A stretch of DNA of 63,064 nt from an uncultured Lachnospiraceae bacterium (GTDB taxonomy: Bacteria > Bacillota > Clostridia > Lachnospirales > Lachnospiraceae). Of this stretch, positions 8,811 through 18,059 are shown piece after piece. Below the pieces are notes generated by a model, which was given only the letters and a program-made list of their open reading frames with translations, was not told the origin of the DNA and did not search any database. Location: positions 1-63,064 of the forward strand of contig ONGY01000005.1 in the NCBI GenBank assembly GCA_900317475.1, in the 5' to 3' direction. Numbering within the stretch: position 1 is the stretch's first letter; every line of letters starts with the position of its first letter. The translations under genes and the position numbers were made by a program.

Positions 8811-10051
8811 GGACATTGCTTGAAATCCGGGAATACATGAAAGGCTTCTGGAGCCGCTATTCCCAGGCAGTCACAATCGGCGTGAAGTTTCTCATCACGC
8901 TGCTTGCGCTGAATCTCATAAACAGCAGGATCGGATACAATGAACAGCTCGCCGGCATTCTGCCGACACTGCTCATCTCTCTTCTCTGCTCACTCATTCC
9001 CTACGGGGCTATCTGCGGTATACTGGCGGTCGTGATACTGGTGCATCTGTGGTCGCTTTCCATGCCGGTTTTTGCGGTGGCAGCCATTATTTTCCTTCTG
9101 ATGTTCCTGCTGTATTTCCGCTTTTCGCCGGGGGACGGTATACTCATCATCCTTACGCCGCTTCTGTCGGTGATCGGCATTCCATATGTGATTCCGATTG
9201 CGGCGGGACTGCTTTACACACCGGCATCGATTATTTCCGTGATTTTCGGAATCATCATCCAGTCGATTCTCACCTTCGTCCCGGCCAATGAAACGCAGCT
9301 CACAGCGAGCACGGCGGATGAAATTGTAACGGCGCTGAAGCTTGCAATGGATGGGATCTTCCGCAATTCGACCATGATTGTGCTGATTTTCGCCTTCGCA
9401 TGTACCATTGCGGTTGTCTATGTCATCCGCAGACTCAGGATCGCGAATGCATGGATTATCGGTTCCGGTGCGGGATCTGTCGTGTGTCTCATCATTCTCA
9501 TCATCGGGGGCATCGGATACGATACCAACCTCAATATCGCGGCTGCTTTTCTCGGGATTGCGGTATCATTCCTGATTTCGCTCGTCCTCACGTTTTTCTT
9601 TTTCAATCTGGACTACACCCGGATCGAGAGCCTGCAGTTCGAGGACGATGATTATTACTATTACGTCAAGGCAGTTCCGAAGGTCAGCGTTAAAACTCCG
9701 AAGCGCACAGTGAAGACGATCAGTCACGGCCGGGGCTATGAGACAGGCTATGAACCGGAGAACCGCTACCGGAACAGCAGGGACTCCTACGATGGCGCAG
9801 AAGACCGGGACAGTTACTACGAGGATATTCCTTCCGACGAAGACCGGGGCTATGCGGAATCGCAGACAGGATATATGCCGGGCGACACGGAGTATTCGGA
9901 CAGTCTGTCGGACAGATTGTCGGACAGTATGTCCGATGATCTGTCCGGGGACGGAACCGGGTACGAGGACAATAACAGAACTATGGACCTGTCCGGCGAG
10001 GACGGCTTCATCGATGACAGGGCCGGCAGGTCCGGCCAGAACAGACGGTGA
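8807..10051 (+). CDS. Polytopic membrane protein with tyrosine- and aspartate-rich cytoplasmic tail, unknown
   Basis: The 414-residue protein has about seven hydrophobic segments in residues 20-275, including a pair resembling a helical hairpin around FSPGDGILIILTPLLSVIGIPYVIP. A hydrophilic tail follows. It starts with a run EDDDYYYYVK near residue 280, continues with many Tyr/Glu/Asp residues, and has a repeated SDSLSDRLSDSMSDDLSGD stretch. No known domain is recognised. The gene overlaps its upstream neighbour by 4 bp and precedes the diadenylate cyclase gene by 36 bp. A role near CdaA at the membrane is possible but unproven. Confidence 0.75.
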   Translation: MRTLLEIREYMKGFWSRYSQAVTIGVKFLITLLALNLINSRIGYNEQLAGILPTLLISLLCSLIPYGAICGILAVVILVHLWSLSMPVFAVAAIIFLLMFLLYFRFSPGDGILIILTPLLSVIGIPYVIPIAAGLLYTPASIISVIFGIIIQSILTFVPANETQLTASTADEIVTALKLAMDGIFRNSTMIVLIFAFACTIAVVYVIRRLRIANAWIIGSGAGSVVCLIILIIGGIGYDTNLNIAAAFLGIAVSFLISLVLTFFFFNLDYTRIESLQFEDDDYYYYVKAVPKVSVKTPKRTVKTISHGRGYETGYEPENRYRNSRDSYDGAEDRDSYYEDIPSDEDRGYAESQTGYMPGDTEYSDSLSDRLSDSMSDDLSGDGTGYEDNNRTMDLSGEDGFIDDRAGRSGQNRR

Positions 10052-10087
10052 ACGAGCGCCGGCTTTCTCTCTTTCAGCAGGGGCAAC

Positions 10088-11113
10088 ATGATTCAGTCAA
10101 TCACTTCCAATCTGGAAAGTTATTTACAGAATTTCCATATGCCCGTGATACGATGGACAGACATCCTCGAGATGCTGATCCTTGCTTTCCTGCTGTATCA
10201 TATTTTCCTGTGGTTCAAGAACACGCGTGCCCGTTCCCTCATGAAGGGCATCATCGTCATTATTGTCTTTATCATCATCGCGGCACTCCTGAACATGACC
10301 ACCATCCTCTGGATCGTGAGAAATGTTGCCAGTATCGCGATCATTGCGCTGGTTGTGCTGCTGCAGCCGGAACTGCGGAGCGCACTCGAATCGCTCGGGG
10401 AGAAGAATATCTTCCGCTCCCTTTTTCCTTCCCTTATTTCCTCAACCCATCCGGAGGGAAGATTCACGGATACAACCATTAATGAAATCGTCCGCGGAAC
10501 ATTTGCGATGGCACGCGTCAAAACGGGTGCTCTTATTGTCGTGGAACAGAAAACGCCGCTCCAGGAGTATGAGCGCACCGGCATTACCATCGATGGCGTA
10601 GTCACGAGCCAGCTTCTCATCAATATTTTCGAAAAGAACACGCCGCTGCACGACGGCGCTGTCATCATCCGCGGGGACCGCATCACCTCGGCAACCTGCT
10701 ATCTGCCCCTGACTGACAATAAACTTGACAAGGACCTGGGCACCCGCCACCGTGCGGGTCTTGGCATTTCCGAGGTCACGGATTCACTCACAATCATCGT
10801 CTCCGAAGAGACCGGGCAGGTCTCCCTTGCCTATAAGGGGCATCTGGAAAGAGACGTGAACCAGGACCGTGTCCGCAGAGCGCTGGAACTTCTGCAGGAC
10901 AAAGGAGAGAATGCCGAGAAGAAAAACGGCTCGGAGGCCGGCGGGACAGATGAGTCTTCCGTTTTCCGGGTCCGGACTGCAAGAAAACGGAAAGCGGGAG
11001 CAGGAGCCGGCGGGAAGAAAAAAACGGAAGAAGCCGGGACAGAACCCGGAGCTGCAGCAAGTGCTGAGGGCACTGCATCCGCGGAGAAGCAGGGAAAGAG
11101 AGGCGAAGCATGA
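10088..11113 (+). CDS. cdaA: Membrane-bound diadenylate cyclase CdaA
   Basis: CdaA makes c-di-AMP from two ATP molecules at the membrane and controls potassium, osmolyte and wall homeostasis. The protein has three N-terminal membrane helices (about 20-100), then the DAC domain with NTPLHDGAVIIRGDRI near residue 185 and GTRHRAGLGISEV near residue 217, the two catalytic motifs. At 341 residues it is longer than the usual 270-280. The extra part is a basic/Ala/Gly-rich C-terminal tail (about 280-341) of low complexity. A good AGGGG ribosome-binding site precedes ATG 10088. Overlap with cdaR supports an operon. Confidence 0.96.
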   Translation: MIQSITSNLESYLQNFHMPVIRWTDILEMLILAFLLYHIFLWFKNTRARSLMKGIIVIIVFIIIAALLNMTTILWIVRNVASIAIIALVVLLQPELRSALESLGEKNIFRSLFPSLISSTHPEGRFTDTTINEIVRGTFAMARVKTGALIVVEQKTPLQEYERTGITIDGVVTSQLLINIFEKNTPLHDGAVIIRGDRITSATCYLPLTDNKLDKDLGTRHRAGLGISEVTDSLTIIVSEETGQVSLAYKGHLERDVNQDRVRRALELLQDKGENAEKKNGSEAGGTDESSVFRVRTARKRKAGAGAGGKKKTEEAGTEPGAAASAEGTASAEKQGKRGEA

Positions 11114-12456
11114 AACTGAAGGAGCGCCTCCGGAATATTTTTCTCAACAACATCGGGCTCAAGCTCGGATCGCTGGCTACGGCGGTCGTTCTCTGGTTTG
11201 TCATCACGAATACCTCGAATCCGACGACCCAGCGGCAGTACAGCAATATTCCCGTGCGATTCACGAACACAGATACAATCACGGACCAGGGAGAAGTCAT
11301 CACCGTACTGGACGGAACAGATACAGTTTCGACGGTAACGGTGCGTGCACCGCGCTCGGTCATCGATGTCCTCGAGTCGGATAACATTGTTGCCACGGCG
11401 GATGCGCGGAATCTGACGGATGACGGAACGATTCCGATCACCTTTATGACAAACCGCTATTACAGTCAGGTCGAAAGCATCAAGGCCAGCAGCTACAATG
11501 TGAAAGTCAGTGTTGAGGCCGAGATGTCCAAGACCATGCAGCTGAAGGCATATGCGACTGGCACTCCGGAGGAAGGCTATGTTGTCGGCGATGTGACACT
11601 CGACCAGAACCAGATCCGTGTATCCGGACCGCAGTCTGTCGTCTCGCAGATATCCGAGGCGCGGGCAAACGTGGATGTGACCGGAGCTACCGGCTCGATC
11701 ACAACCAATGTCGATATTGTTCTGCTTGACAGCGAAGGCGGCGAAATCGATACATCGACGCTTACAATGAACATCACCTCCGTCAAGATCACGGCGAATA
11801 TTCTTCCGGAGAAAGAAGTGGGCATCAGCGCATCGTACACCGGAACCCCCGCGAAGGGATACCTGGCAAACGGAGAGGTGACCGTGTCTCCGGCGACCGT
11901 CCGGATTGCGGCGAAGAGCAGTATTCTGAACGATATCTCTTCCATCCAGATTCCGGCGGATGCAATTGATATCAGCGGCGCGAGTGAGGATGTGAGCGCA
12001 ACAGTGGATATTTCCGAGTATCTTCCTGACGGCGCCCGCTTTGCCGATTCGAGTTTTGACGGGAATGTGACCGTCACGGTGGGTATCGAGAAGACCGCGG
12101 AGAAAGACCTCAAGGTGACCATGGATGACTTCGCGATTACGAATGTCCCCGACGGATACACCGCTTCGTTTGTCAGCATTTCGGACAGCGAAGATGCGAT
12201 CACGACGCAGTCGATGCCGGAGACTCTGACATTGAAGATTTCCGGCCTTCAGTCGACGCTGGATGCGGTGACAAAGGACGATTTCACCTTTACGTATGAC
12301 TTTGATACCCTGATCAGCGGATCGGCGAATGACAATATTTCCGGAATCTACACGGCGGACGCAGCCATCACGGCACCTGCCGGCGTGACTTACACGGGCG
12401 GCTTTCATGCCGCTATCCGCCTGAGCTCAGAACAGGACAGCTCGGAGGATTCCTGA
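11110..12456 (+). CDS. cdaR: CdaR, YbbR-domain regulator of diadenylate cyclase
   Basis: The 448-residue protein has one N-terminal membrane anchor (NIGLKLGSLATAVVLWFVI) followed by about four extracytoplasmic YbbR repeats. These are visible as recurring blocks such as GTPEEGYVVGDV and GTPAKGYLANGE, each followed by a strand-rich segment with V-x-G-P/V-x-I. CdaR binds CdaA and modulates c-di-AMP synthesis. The gene overlaps cdaA by 4 bp (ATGA) and lies upstream of glmM, the conserved Firmicutes order. Confidence 0.94.
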   Translation: MKLKERLRNIFLNNIGLKLGSLATAVVLWFVITNTSNPTTQRQYSNIPVRFTNTDTITDQGEVITVLDGTDTVSTVTVRAPRSVIDVLESDNIVATADARNLTDDGTIPITFMTNRYYSQVESIKASSYNVKVSVEAEMSKTMQLKAYATGTPEEGYVVGDVTLDQNQIRVSGPQSVVSQISEARANVDVTGATGSITTNVDIVLLDSEGGEIDTSTLTMNITSVKITANILPEKEVGISASYTGTPAKGYLANGEVTVSPATVRIAAKSSILNDISSIQIPADAIDISGASEDVSATVDISEYLPDGARFADSSFDGNVTVTVGIEKTAEKDLKVTMDDFAITNVPDGYTASFVSISDSEDAITTQSMPETLTLKISGLQSTLDAVTKDDFTFTYDFDTLISGSANDNISGIYTADAAITAPAGVTYTGGFHAAIRLSSEQDSSEDS

Positions 12457-12485
12457 AATCAAGGTTCTGCCGCAACTGTCACAGC

Positions 12486-12529
12486 GGCTGCCGCCGCGGG
12501 GCAGCACGGGCCGGCATCCCGGGTTTTTA
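12486..12529 (+). terminator. Possible terminator between cdaR and glmM
   Basis: Two adjacent GC-rich hairpins (GCTGCC...GGGCAGC, then CGGG...CCCG) end in GGGTTTTTAT. The second stem is short, so read-through into glmM is likely. It may act as a partial terminator. Confidence 0.45.
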
Positions 12530-12590
12530 TGAATCCGCCTGAGTTCATCTGTGAGCTCATCCAATCTATTTAAGGGAGAATGAATTATCT

Positions 12591-13943
12591 ATGAGCAGAA
12601 TGTTCGGTACAGATGGTGTGCGCGGCGTCGCAAACCGCGAGCTTACGCCGCTTCTTGCAATGCAGCTCGGCGAAGCAGGCGCATATGTGCTTGCACGCAA
12701 TGAGGACGGCCATAGGCCGCTCATCATGGTCGGAACAGACACCCGCCAGTCCGGCGATATGCTGGCAGACGCACTGATGGCCGGTGCGTGCGCGGTCGGC
12801 GCAAACGTCGTCTATCTCGGCGTTCTTCCGACACCGGCGGTCGCATTCCTTGCGAAAAAACATCATGCGGATGCGGGGGTCGTCATCTCTGCATCGCACA
12901 ACCCGATGGAATTCAACGGAATCAAGTTTTTTGACGGCCGCGGCTTCAAACTGCCGGATGCAAAAGAGGACGAGATCGAGGCCGAGATACGTTCGGAGAT
13001 GAAGGATATCACCTTCCCGACCGGCGAAGATGTCGGACGGATCACTTACGACTTTGACATGTGGGAGGAATACGTCGAGAATGCGGTGACGCTTGTCCCG
13101 ACCGACCTCACCGGCATGAAACTCGTAATGGACTGCGCCGAGGGCGCATCCTTCCAGACGAATACAGAGGCCGTCAGGAGACTCGGCGCAGACCTTGTCA
13201 CGATTCATACGGATCCGGACGGGACGAATATCAATAAGAACTGCGGCTCGACTCACCTTGAAGAGCTGCAGAAAAGAGTCGTCGCGGAGGGTGCTGCATG
13301 CGGCCTTGCCTTCGACGGCGACGCGGACCGGTTCCTGGCCGTCGATGAAAAGGGAAATGTCGTAAACGGCGATCAGATCATGGCAATCGTCGGGCGGGAC
13401 ATGAAGGAAAAGGGAAAACTCAAACAGGACACTATCGTCGTAACGGTCATGAGCAACCTCGGATTCTTCATGATGGGCGACCGTGAAAACATCCACATCG
13501 AGAAAACCAAGGTCGGAGACCGGTATGTCCTCGAGCGCATGCTCGAGAAGGGATTTAATCTCGGCGGCGAGCAGTCCGGTCATGTCATTTACCTCGACGA
13601 GAACACGACCGGTGACGGCCTGCTCTCTGCTCTCCACCTTCTGACCGTTATGAAGGAAACCGGAGAGCCGCTCTCCGAGCTTGCGAAAATCTGCGAGATG
13701 ATGCCCCAGGCGCTTGTCAATGCACATGTCGCAAATGACAAAAAAGTGCACTACATGGAGTATCCGGAGATCGCCGAAGCGGTAGAGAACCTTGAGAAGA
13801 AGTTCGCCGGCGATGGACGCGTTCTCATCCGTCCGTCCGGAACGGAACCGCTTGTCCGGGTCATGATCGAGGGGCGTGACCAGTCTGTAATTCAGGCTGA
13901 GGCGCAAAAACTTGCCTCACTGATCGAAAGAGTAATGAACTGA
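12591..13943 (+). CDS. glmM: Phosphoglucosamine mutase GlmM
   Basis: GlmM converts glucosamine-6-phosphate to glucosamine-1-phosphate for UDP-GlcNAc and peptidoglycan synthesis. The 450-residue protein starts MSRMFGTDGVRGVAN, carries the phosphoserine loop VVISASHNPMEFNGIK near residue 100, the metal-binding loop AFDGDADRFL near residue 240, a sugar-binding GGEQSGH near residue 325 and the phosphate-binding RPSGTEPLVR near residue 412. It follows cdaA-cdaR, as is usual where GlmM is both neighbour and interaction partner of CdaA. AAGGGAG upstream supports the start. Confidence 0.97.
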   Translation: MSRMFGTDGVRGVANRELTPLLAMQLGEAGAYVLARNEDGHRPLIMVGTDTRQSGDMLADALMAGACAVGANVVYLGVLPTPAVAFLAKKHHADAGVVISASHNPMEFNGIKFFDGRGFKLPDAKEDEIEAEIRSEMKDITFPTGEDVGRITYDFDMWEEYVENAVTLVPTDLTGMKLVMDCAEGASFQTNTEAVRRLGADLVTIHTDPDGTNINKNCGSTHLEELQKRVVAEGAACGLAFDGDADRFLAVDEKGNVVNGDQIMAIVGRDMKEKGKLKQDTIVVTVMSNLGFFMMGDRENIHIEKTKVGDRYVLERMLEKGFNLGGEQSGHVIYLDENTTGDGLLSALHLLTVMKETGEPLSELAKICEMMPQALVNAHVANDKKVHYMEYPEIAEAVENLEKKFAGDGRVLIRPSGTEPLVRVMIEGRDQSVIQAEAQKLASLIERVMN

Positions 13944-14032
13944 CTGCGGGGACAGATCGGGCAGACACTTTACGGAAGAGCAGCGGAAGAAAGCCGCACG
14001 CAGTTCTGACAAACAGTTTACGGAATCTTTAT

Positions 14033-14061
14033 CTGGCACAGCCCGGAAAATGTGCTACAAT
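14033..14061 (+). promoter_or_regulatory. Promoter upstream of the HPr-like gene
   Basis: CTGGCA (14033-14038), 17 bp spacer, TACAAT (14056-14061). The leader would be about 40 nt. Confidence 0.6.
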
Positions 14062-14110
14062 ACCGACAACGAAGCAATATTGATTTGTTTTCCGAATAAT
14101 AAAGAGCGCA

Positions 14111-14374
14111 ATGATCAGCAAAAAAGTTACTATTAAAAATCCAACCGGACTACACCTGGGTCCCGCAGGCACCCTATGCAAGGATGCTATGCTATTCAAA
14201 TCTCAGATTACTTTCCGCTTCAAGGATACAACGGCGAATGCGAAAAGCGTGCTGAGCGTGCTTGGCGCGTGCGTAAAATCCGGTGATGAAATTGAACTGA
14301 TCTGCGACGGGGTTGATGAGGAAGAGGCTATGAATTTCCTGGTAAAGGAGATTGAAAGCGGTCTCGGAGAATAA
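14111..14374 (+). CDS. HPr-family phosphocarrier protein with altered active site
   Basis: The 87-residue protein aligns along its whole length with HPr. The phosphoacceptor His is present in PTGLHLGPAG, and the regulatory Ser region is present as NAKSVLSVLGA. In canonical HPr the His is followed by Ala/Leu-Arg-Pro, and the Arg stabilises phosphohistidine; here that Arg is Gly (GGT), a one-base change from CGT. It may therefore be a poor PTS carrier and act mainly through the Ser, like Crh in catabolite control, but that is inference. It has its own promoter and terminator and no PTS genes nearby. Another, canonical HPr probably exists elsewhere. Confidence 0.88.
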   Translation: MISKKVTIKNPTGLHLGPAGTLCKDAMLFKSQITFRFKDTTANAKSVLSVLGACVKSGDEIELICDGVDEEEAMNFLVKEIESGLGE

Positions 14375-14400
14375 CCTTAAACCCTTTTTTATGTAAAAGC

Positions 14401-14438
14401 AGAGGTCGATTCCGTTATGGGATCGGCCTCTTTTTTTA
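14401..14438 (+). terminator. Intrinsic terminator after the HPr-like gene
   Basis: AGAGGTCGATTCC pairs with GGGATCGGCCTCT (two G-T pairs), followed by seven T residues. Confidence 0.88.
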
Positions 14439-14577
14439 ACCGGAAAACCGAAAGAAGGATCCGCGGAAGCAAAGAAACAGAACACGAAACCCCGTGCGCT
14501 GTCCCCGGACAGTGCCAGTGAGCCGGACAATCCCTGCGGGGCAGATCCGGCAGATAATGCATACAGGAGGAAGAGAA

Positions 14578-16266
14578 ATGAATTACAAGAGATATAAAAG
14601 AGTACCGGTTTATGATTATCCGGAGCGCGAATGGCCGTCAAAACAGATCGAGAAAGCCCCAATCTGGTGCAGTGTCGATCTCCGCGACGGGAATCAGGCA
14701 TTGATTGACCCCATGACTGTGGATGAAAAGATCGAATTCTACAACCTCCTCCTGAAGCTCGGATTTAAGGAAATTGAAGTCGGCTTCCCGGCGGCCAGTC
14801 AGATTGAATACGATTTCATCCGCAGGCTGATCGATGAAAAGCGGGCCGAGGATATCCGCCTGCAGGTGCTCTCCCAGTGCCGCAAGGAACAGATCGACCG
14901 CACTTTTGAGTGCATCCGCGGGGCAAAGAAGGTTGTCTTCCATATTTACAATTCGACCTCCACGCTGCAGCGGGATGTTGTCTTCCATATGAACAGGGAA
15001 CAGGTGAAGGATCTTGCACTGCAGGGTGTCGCATGGGTGAAGGAGGGCGCGGAGAGTTTTGACGGTGATCTGTGTCTGGAATATTCGCCCGAGAGCTACA
15101 CCGGAACCGAGCCGGATTACGCTCTGGAAGTGTGCAATGCAGTGATCGACGCCTGGGGCCCTACACCGGAGCACAAGATGATCATCAACCTTCCTTCCAC
15201 CGTCGAGATGACGACGCCGAATGTTTTTGCGGACGGAATTGAGTGGATGGGCAAGCATCTGCACCGCCGCGACAGTGTCATCCTGAGTGTTCATCCGCAC
15301 AATGACCGCGGAACGGGAACGGCGGCGGCCGAGCTTTCGCTGCTGGCAGGCGCGGACCGTCTGGAGGGCACGCTGTTCGGAAACGGCGAGCGCACCGGAA
15401 ATCTCGATCTTCTGAATGTAGCTTACAACATGTTCTCACAGGGCATTGATCCGGAACTTAATATCGATGATGTGAATGAGATCATTGATGTGGTTGAGCG
15501 GTGTAACAAGATGCCTATCGACGCAAGACATCCGTACGGCGGCAAACTTGTTTTCACGTCGTTCTCGGGTTCCCATCAGGATGCGATCAACAAGGGCATG
15601 CAGGCGATGAAAGAGCGCGGATCGGACATCTGGGAGGTCCCTTACCTTGCCATCGATCCGGCCGACATCGGGCGGCAGTATGAGCCGATTGTCCGTATCA
15701 ACTCCCAGTCCGGCAAGGGCGGAGTCGCCTTTGTCATGGACAACTACTTCGGATTCAAGATCCCGAAGGCTATGCAGCGTGAGTTTGCCGACGTTATTCA
15801 GGCGGAGTCCGAGAAGCAGGGCGAGGTATCCCCGGATCAGATCATGGATGCGTTCCGGAAGACCTATCTTGACCGCAAGGAACCGCTGCATTTCCGCAGA
15901 CTTCAGGTGACCGATCTTTCGAATGAGACGACGGGCGAGTTTGACACGAAGGTCACTCTCACGTACACCGATCACGGGCAGGAGAGATCGTTCGAAGCGG
16001 TCGGCAACGGTCCTCTCGATGCAGTGAGACGGGGCGTGCGGGAAAATCTGCACCGGGACATCCGCATTCTCGATTATACCGAGCATGCACTTACCTCCGG
16101 ATCAGATTCCCAGGCAGCGGCATACATTCACATGATGGATGAAAATTCCGGCACCGTGACCTGGGGCGTCGGCGTGAGCTCCAACATCACCCGCGCATCC
16201 GTGCGTGCGATGTTCTCGGCGATGAACCGCATCGGCGGCCAGCAGCCGGGTGTGAGAGATTTATAA
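14578..16266 (+). CDS. leuA: 2-isopropylmalate synthase
   Basis: LeuA condenses acetyl-CoA with 2-ketoisovalerate, the first step of leucine synthesis. The 562-residue protein belongs to the longer LeuA type (about 560 residues, LeuA2), with the catalytic WCSVDLRDGNQALIDPM near residue 30, VEMTTPNVFAD, and the metal-binding HPHNDRGTGTA near residue 238. The C-terminal part (from about 440) is the regulatory domain that binds leucine. ATG 14578 is preceded by AGGAGGAAGAGAA. No leuBCD genes follow, and no T-box or leucine leader peptide is seen in the 140-bp leader. Confidence 0.95.
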   Translation: MNYKRYKRVPVYDYPEREWPSKQIEKAPIWCSVDLRDGNQALIDPMTVDEKIEFYNLLLKLGFKEIEVGFPAASQIEYDFIRRLIDEKRAEDIRLQVLSQCRKEQIDRTFECIRGAKKVVFHIYNSTSTLQRDVVFHMNREQVKDLALQGVAWVKEGAESFDGDLCLEYSPESYTGTEPDYALEVCNAVIDAWGPTPEHKMIINLPSTVEMTTPNVFADGIEWMGKHLHRRDSVILSVHPHNDRGTGTAAAELSLLAGADRLEGTLFGNGERTGNLDLLNVAYNMFSQGIDPELNIDDVNEIIDVVERCNKMPIDARHPYGGKLVFTSFSGSHQDAINKGMQAMKERGSDIWEVPYLAIDPADIGRQYEPIVRINSQSGKGGVAFVMDNYFGFKIPKAMQREFADVIQAESEKQGEVSPDQIMDAFRKTYLDRKEPLHFRRLQVTDLSNETTGEFDTKVTLTYTDHGQERSFEAVGNGPLDAVRRGVRENLHRDIRILDYTEHALTSGSDSQAAAYIHMMDENSGTVTWGVGVSSNITRASVRAMFSAMNRIGGQQPGVRDL

Positions 16267-16330
16267 GCCGGCAGAGCACGAGATGTAAGTGAGCGACGAG
16301 CCGGAAGCCCGCGGGCCGGGCGGCCATTCG

Positions 16331-16359
16331 TTGACAAACGAAAAACGCGTCCTTACAAT
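16331..16359 (+). promoter_or_regulatory. Strong sigma70-type promoter of proS
   Basis: A perfect TTGACA (16331-16336), 17 bp spacer, TACAAT (16354-16359). Transcription would begin near 16366. Confidence 0.85.
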
Positions 16360-16365
16360 AAAAGA

Positions 16366-16399
16366 GCCTGCGTGCAGGCGGATTTTCCGCGCTTTTTTT
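16366..16399 (+). terminator. Leader hairpins with T-tract in the proS 5' UTR, possible attenuator
   Basis: GCCTGC (16366-16371)/GCAGGC (16374-16379) starts at the predicted transcript end. It is followed by GCGGA (16378-16382)/TCCGC (16386-16390), GC and seven T residues. This is terminator-like but lies inside the leader, about 57 bp before the proS start. CGCGG around 16408 could pair with CCGCG near 16387 as an alternative structure. There is no T-box sequence. Confidence 0.5.
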
Positions 16400-16455
16400 G
16401 CTTTTACGCGGCCTTTCGCGGAGCCGATAAATAATGAAATAACAGTGAGGGAGAT

Positions 16456-17889
16456 ATGGCTGAACAGAAGAAATTTGTCGAGTCAATTACACCGCGCGAT
16501 CAGGATTTCACGCAGTGGTACACCGATGTCTGCATCCAGGCAGACCTGATTGCATACAGCAACCTGAAGGGATTCATGGTCATCAAACCGGCCGGATATG
16601 CCATCTGGGAGAACTGCCAGAAGGAGCTGGACAGAAGATTCAAGGAGACCGGTGTTCAGAACGTGTATATGCCGCTGCTGATTCCGGAGAATCTTATGAA
16701 AAAAGAGGGCGAACTCGTCAACGGCTTTGCCCCGGAGGTTGCATGGGTTACATCCGGCGGCACGGAACCGCTGACCGAACGGCTCTGCGTGCGTCCGACC
16801 TCAGAGACACTTTTCAGCGATTTCTTCGCACAGGATGTGCATTCTTACAGGGATCTGCCCAGACTCTACAACCAGTGGTGCTCCGTTGTCCGCTGGGAGA
16901 AAGAGACAAGACCCTTCCTTCGTTCCCGCGAATTCCTGTGGCAGGAAGGACATACGATTCACGAAACAGCAAAAGAGGCAGAGGAAAGAACGCAGCAGAT
17001 GCTGAACGTCTATGCGGATTTCCTCTCTCAGGAACTTGCGATTCCGACGATCAAAGGGCAGAAGACCGACAAGGAAAAATTCGCCGGCGCAGAGGCAACC
17101 TATACCGTCGAAGCACTGATGCACGACGGACGTGCACTCCAGTCCGGCACCAGCCACTATTTCGGTTCGAAGTTCGCAGAGGCCTATGATATTAAGGTGG
17201 CCGGACGCGACAATAAAGAACAATACGTATACCAGACATCCTGGGGAATGACAACCCGCATCATCGGCGCACTCATCATGGTGCACGGCGATGATTCCGG
17301 CATCATCCTTCCGCCTCACATCGCACCGATCCAGGTGATGATCATCCCGATTCAGCAGCGGAAAGAGGGCGTCCTTGAGACCGCAGCAAAAATCGCAGAA
17401 TCCCTTTCCGAATACCGCGTAAAGGTCGATGATTCCGACCGCAGCCCGGGATATAAGTTCTCCGCGCAGGAAGTTTCCGGCATCCCGCTCCGCATTGAGA
17501 TCGGACCGAAGGATATTGCTGCCGGCAAGGCCGTCATCGTCCGCCGCGATACGAGAGAGAAGATCGAGTGTGCGATCGATGAACTTCCGGCAAAAGTCGG
17601 CGAAGAGCTCGAGCGCATGCAGAAAGAAATGCTCGAAAGAGCGGAAAAACACCTCGAAGCACACACCTTTGCAGCACACAATACGGAGGAATTCGAGGAG
17701 AACTTCAAGGGGACAAAGGGATTCGTCAAGGCAATGTGGTGCGGAGACCCTGCCTGCGAAGAGAAGATCAAGGAAAAGTACAATGTCACAAGCCGCTGCA
17801 TTCCGTTTGAACAGGAACACCTGTCCGATGTCTGTGTCTGCTGCGGACGCCCGGCAAAGAAGATGGTTTACTGGGGCAGAGCTTACTGA
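16456..17889 (+). CDS. proS: Prolyl-tRNA synthetase (short, archaeal/eukaryal type)
   Basis: This class II synthetase of 477 residues lacks the bacterial editing insertion, so it is the ProS type also found in many clostridia and mycoplasmas. Motif 2 ([21 protein letters not shown]) lies near residue 155 and motif 3 with a GMTTR segment near residue 260. The C-terminal zinc-binding-like region has CGDPAC and CVCCGRPA, and the chain ends WGRAY, as in this type. It charges tRNA-Pro. It is transcribed from its own promoter with a leader hairpin and stands alone. Confidence 0.96.
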   Translation: MAEQKKFVESITPRDQDFTQWYTDVCIQADLIAYSNLKGFMVIKPAGYAIWENCQKELDRRFKETGVQNVYMPLLIPENLMKKEGELVNGFAPEVAWVTSGGTEPLTERLCVRPTSETLFSDFFAQDVHSYRDLPRLYNQWCSVVRWEKETRPFLRSREFLWQEGHTIHETAKEAEERTQQMLNVYADFLSQELAIPTIKGQKTDKEKFAGAEATYTVEALMHDGRALQSGTSHYFGSKFAEAYDIKVAGRDNKEQYVYQTSWGMTTRIIGALIMVHGDDSGIILPPHIAPIQVMIIPIQQRKEGVLETAAKIAESLSEYRVKVDDSDRSPGYKFSAQEVSGIPLRIEIGPKDIAAGKAVIVRRDTREKIECAIDELPAKVGEELERMQKEMLERAEKHLEAHTFAAHNTEEFEENFKGTKGFVKAMWCGDPACEEKIKEKYNVTSRCIPFEQEHLSDVCVCCGRPAKKMVYWGRAY

Positions 17890-17963
17890 TCCTTCGGGTG
17901 GATATCGTATTTACGATCTGTATGGTCCGTCAGGACGTCCGGCAGGACGGCATCTCGCGAAGC

Positions 17964-17996
17964 CCCGCGTATTTTGGCAGATTTACGCGGGTTTCT
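17964..17996 (+). terminator. Probable terminator after proS
   Basis: CCCGCGTA (17964-17971) pairs perfectly with TACGCGGG (17984-17991), followed by the short TTTCT. Confidence 0.5.
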
Positions 17997-18059
17997 GCAG
18001 AGGCCCGGAGATTGAGGGACAGCCTCTGGCGCAGAAGTCTATAAGCTATGGAGGGGAAA

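Noticed and set aside
10831..12408. A 525-codon open frame on the minus strand
   Set aside because: It is antisense to cdaA and cdaR, which have clear family motifs. High G+C with biased third positions makes long antisense frames common.
16360..16455. T-box riboswitch before proS (and before metG at 52400-52532)
   Set aside because: Neither leader has the conserved T-box sequence (AGGGTGGNACC-like) or a specifier stem. Only simple hairpins are visible.
18048..18059. Earlier ATG for acetate kinase
   Set aside because: The four codons encode the ribosome-binding sequence GGAGGGG. Homologues start at MNILVINCGSSS.
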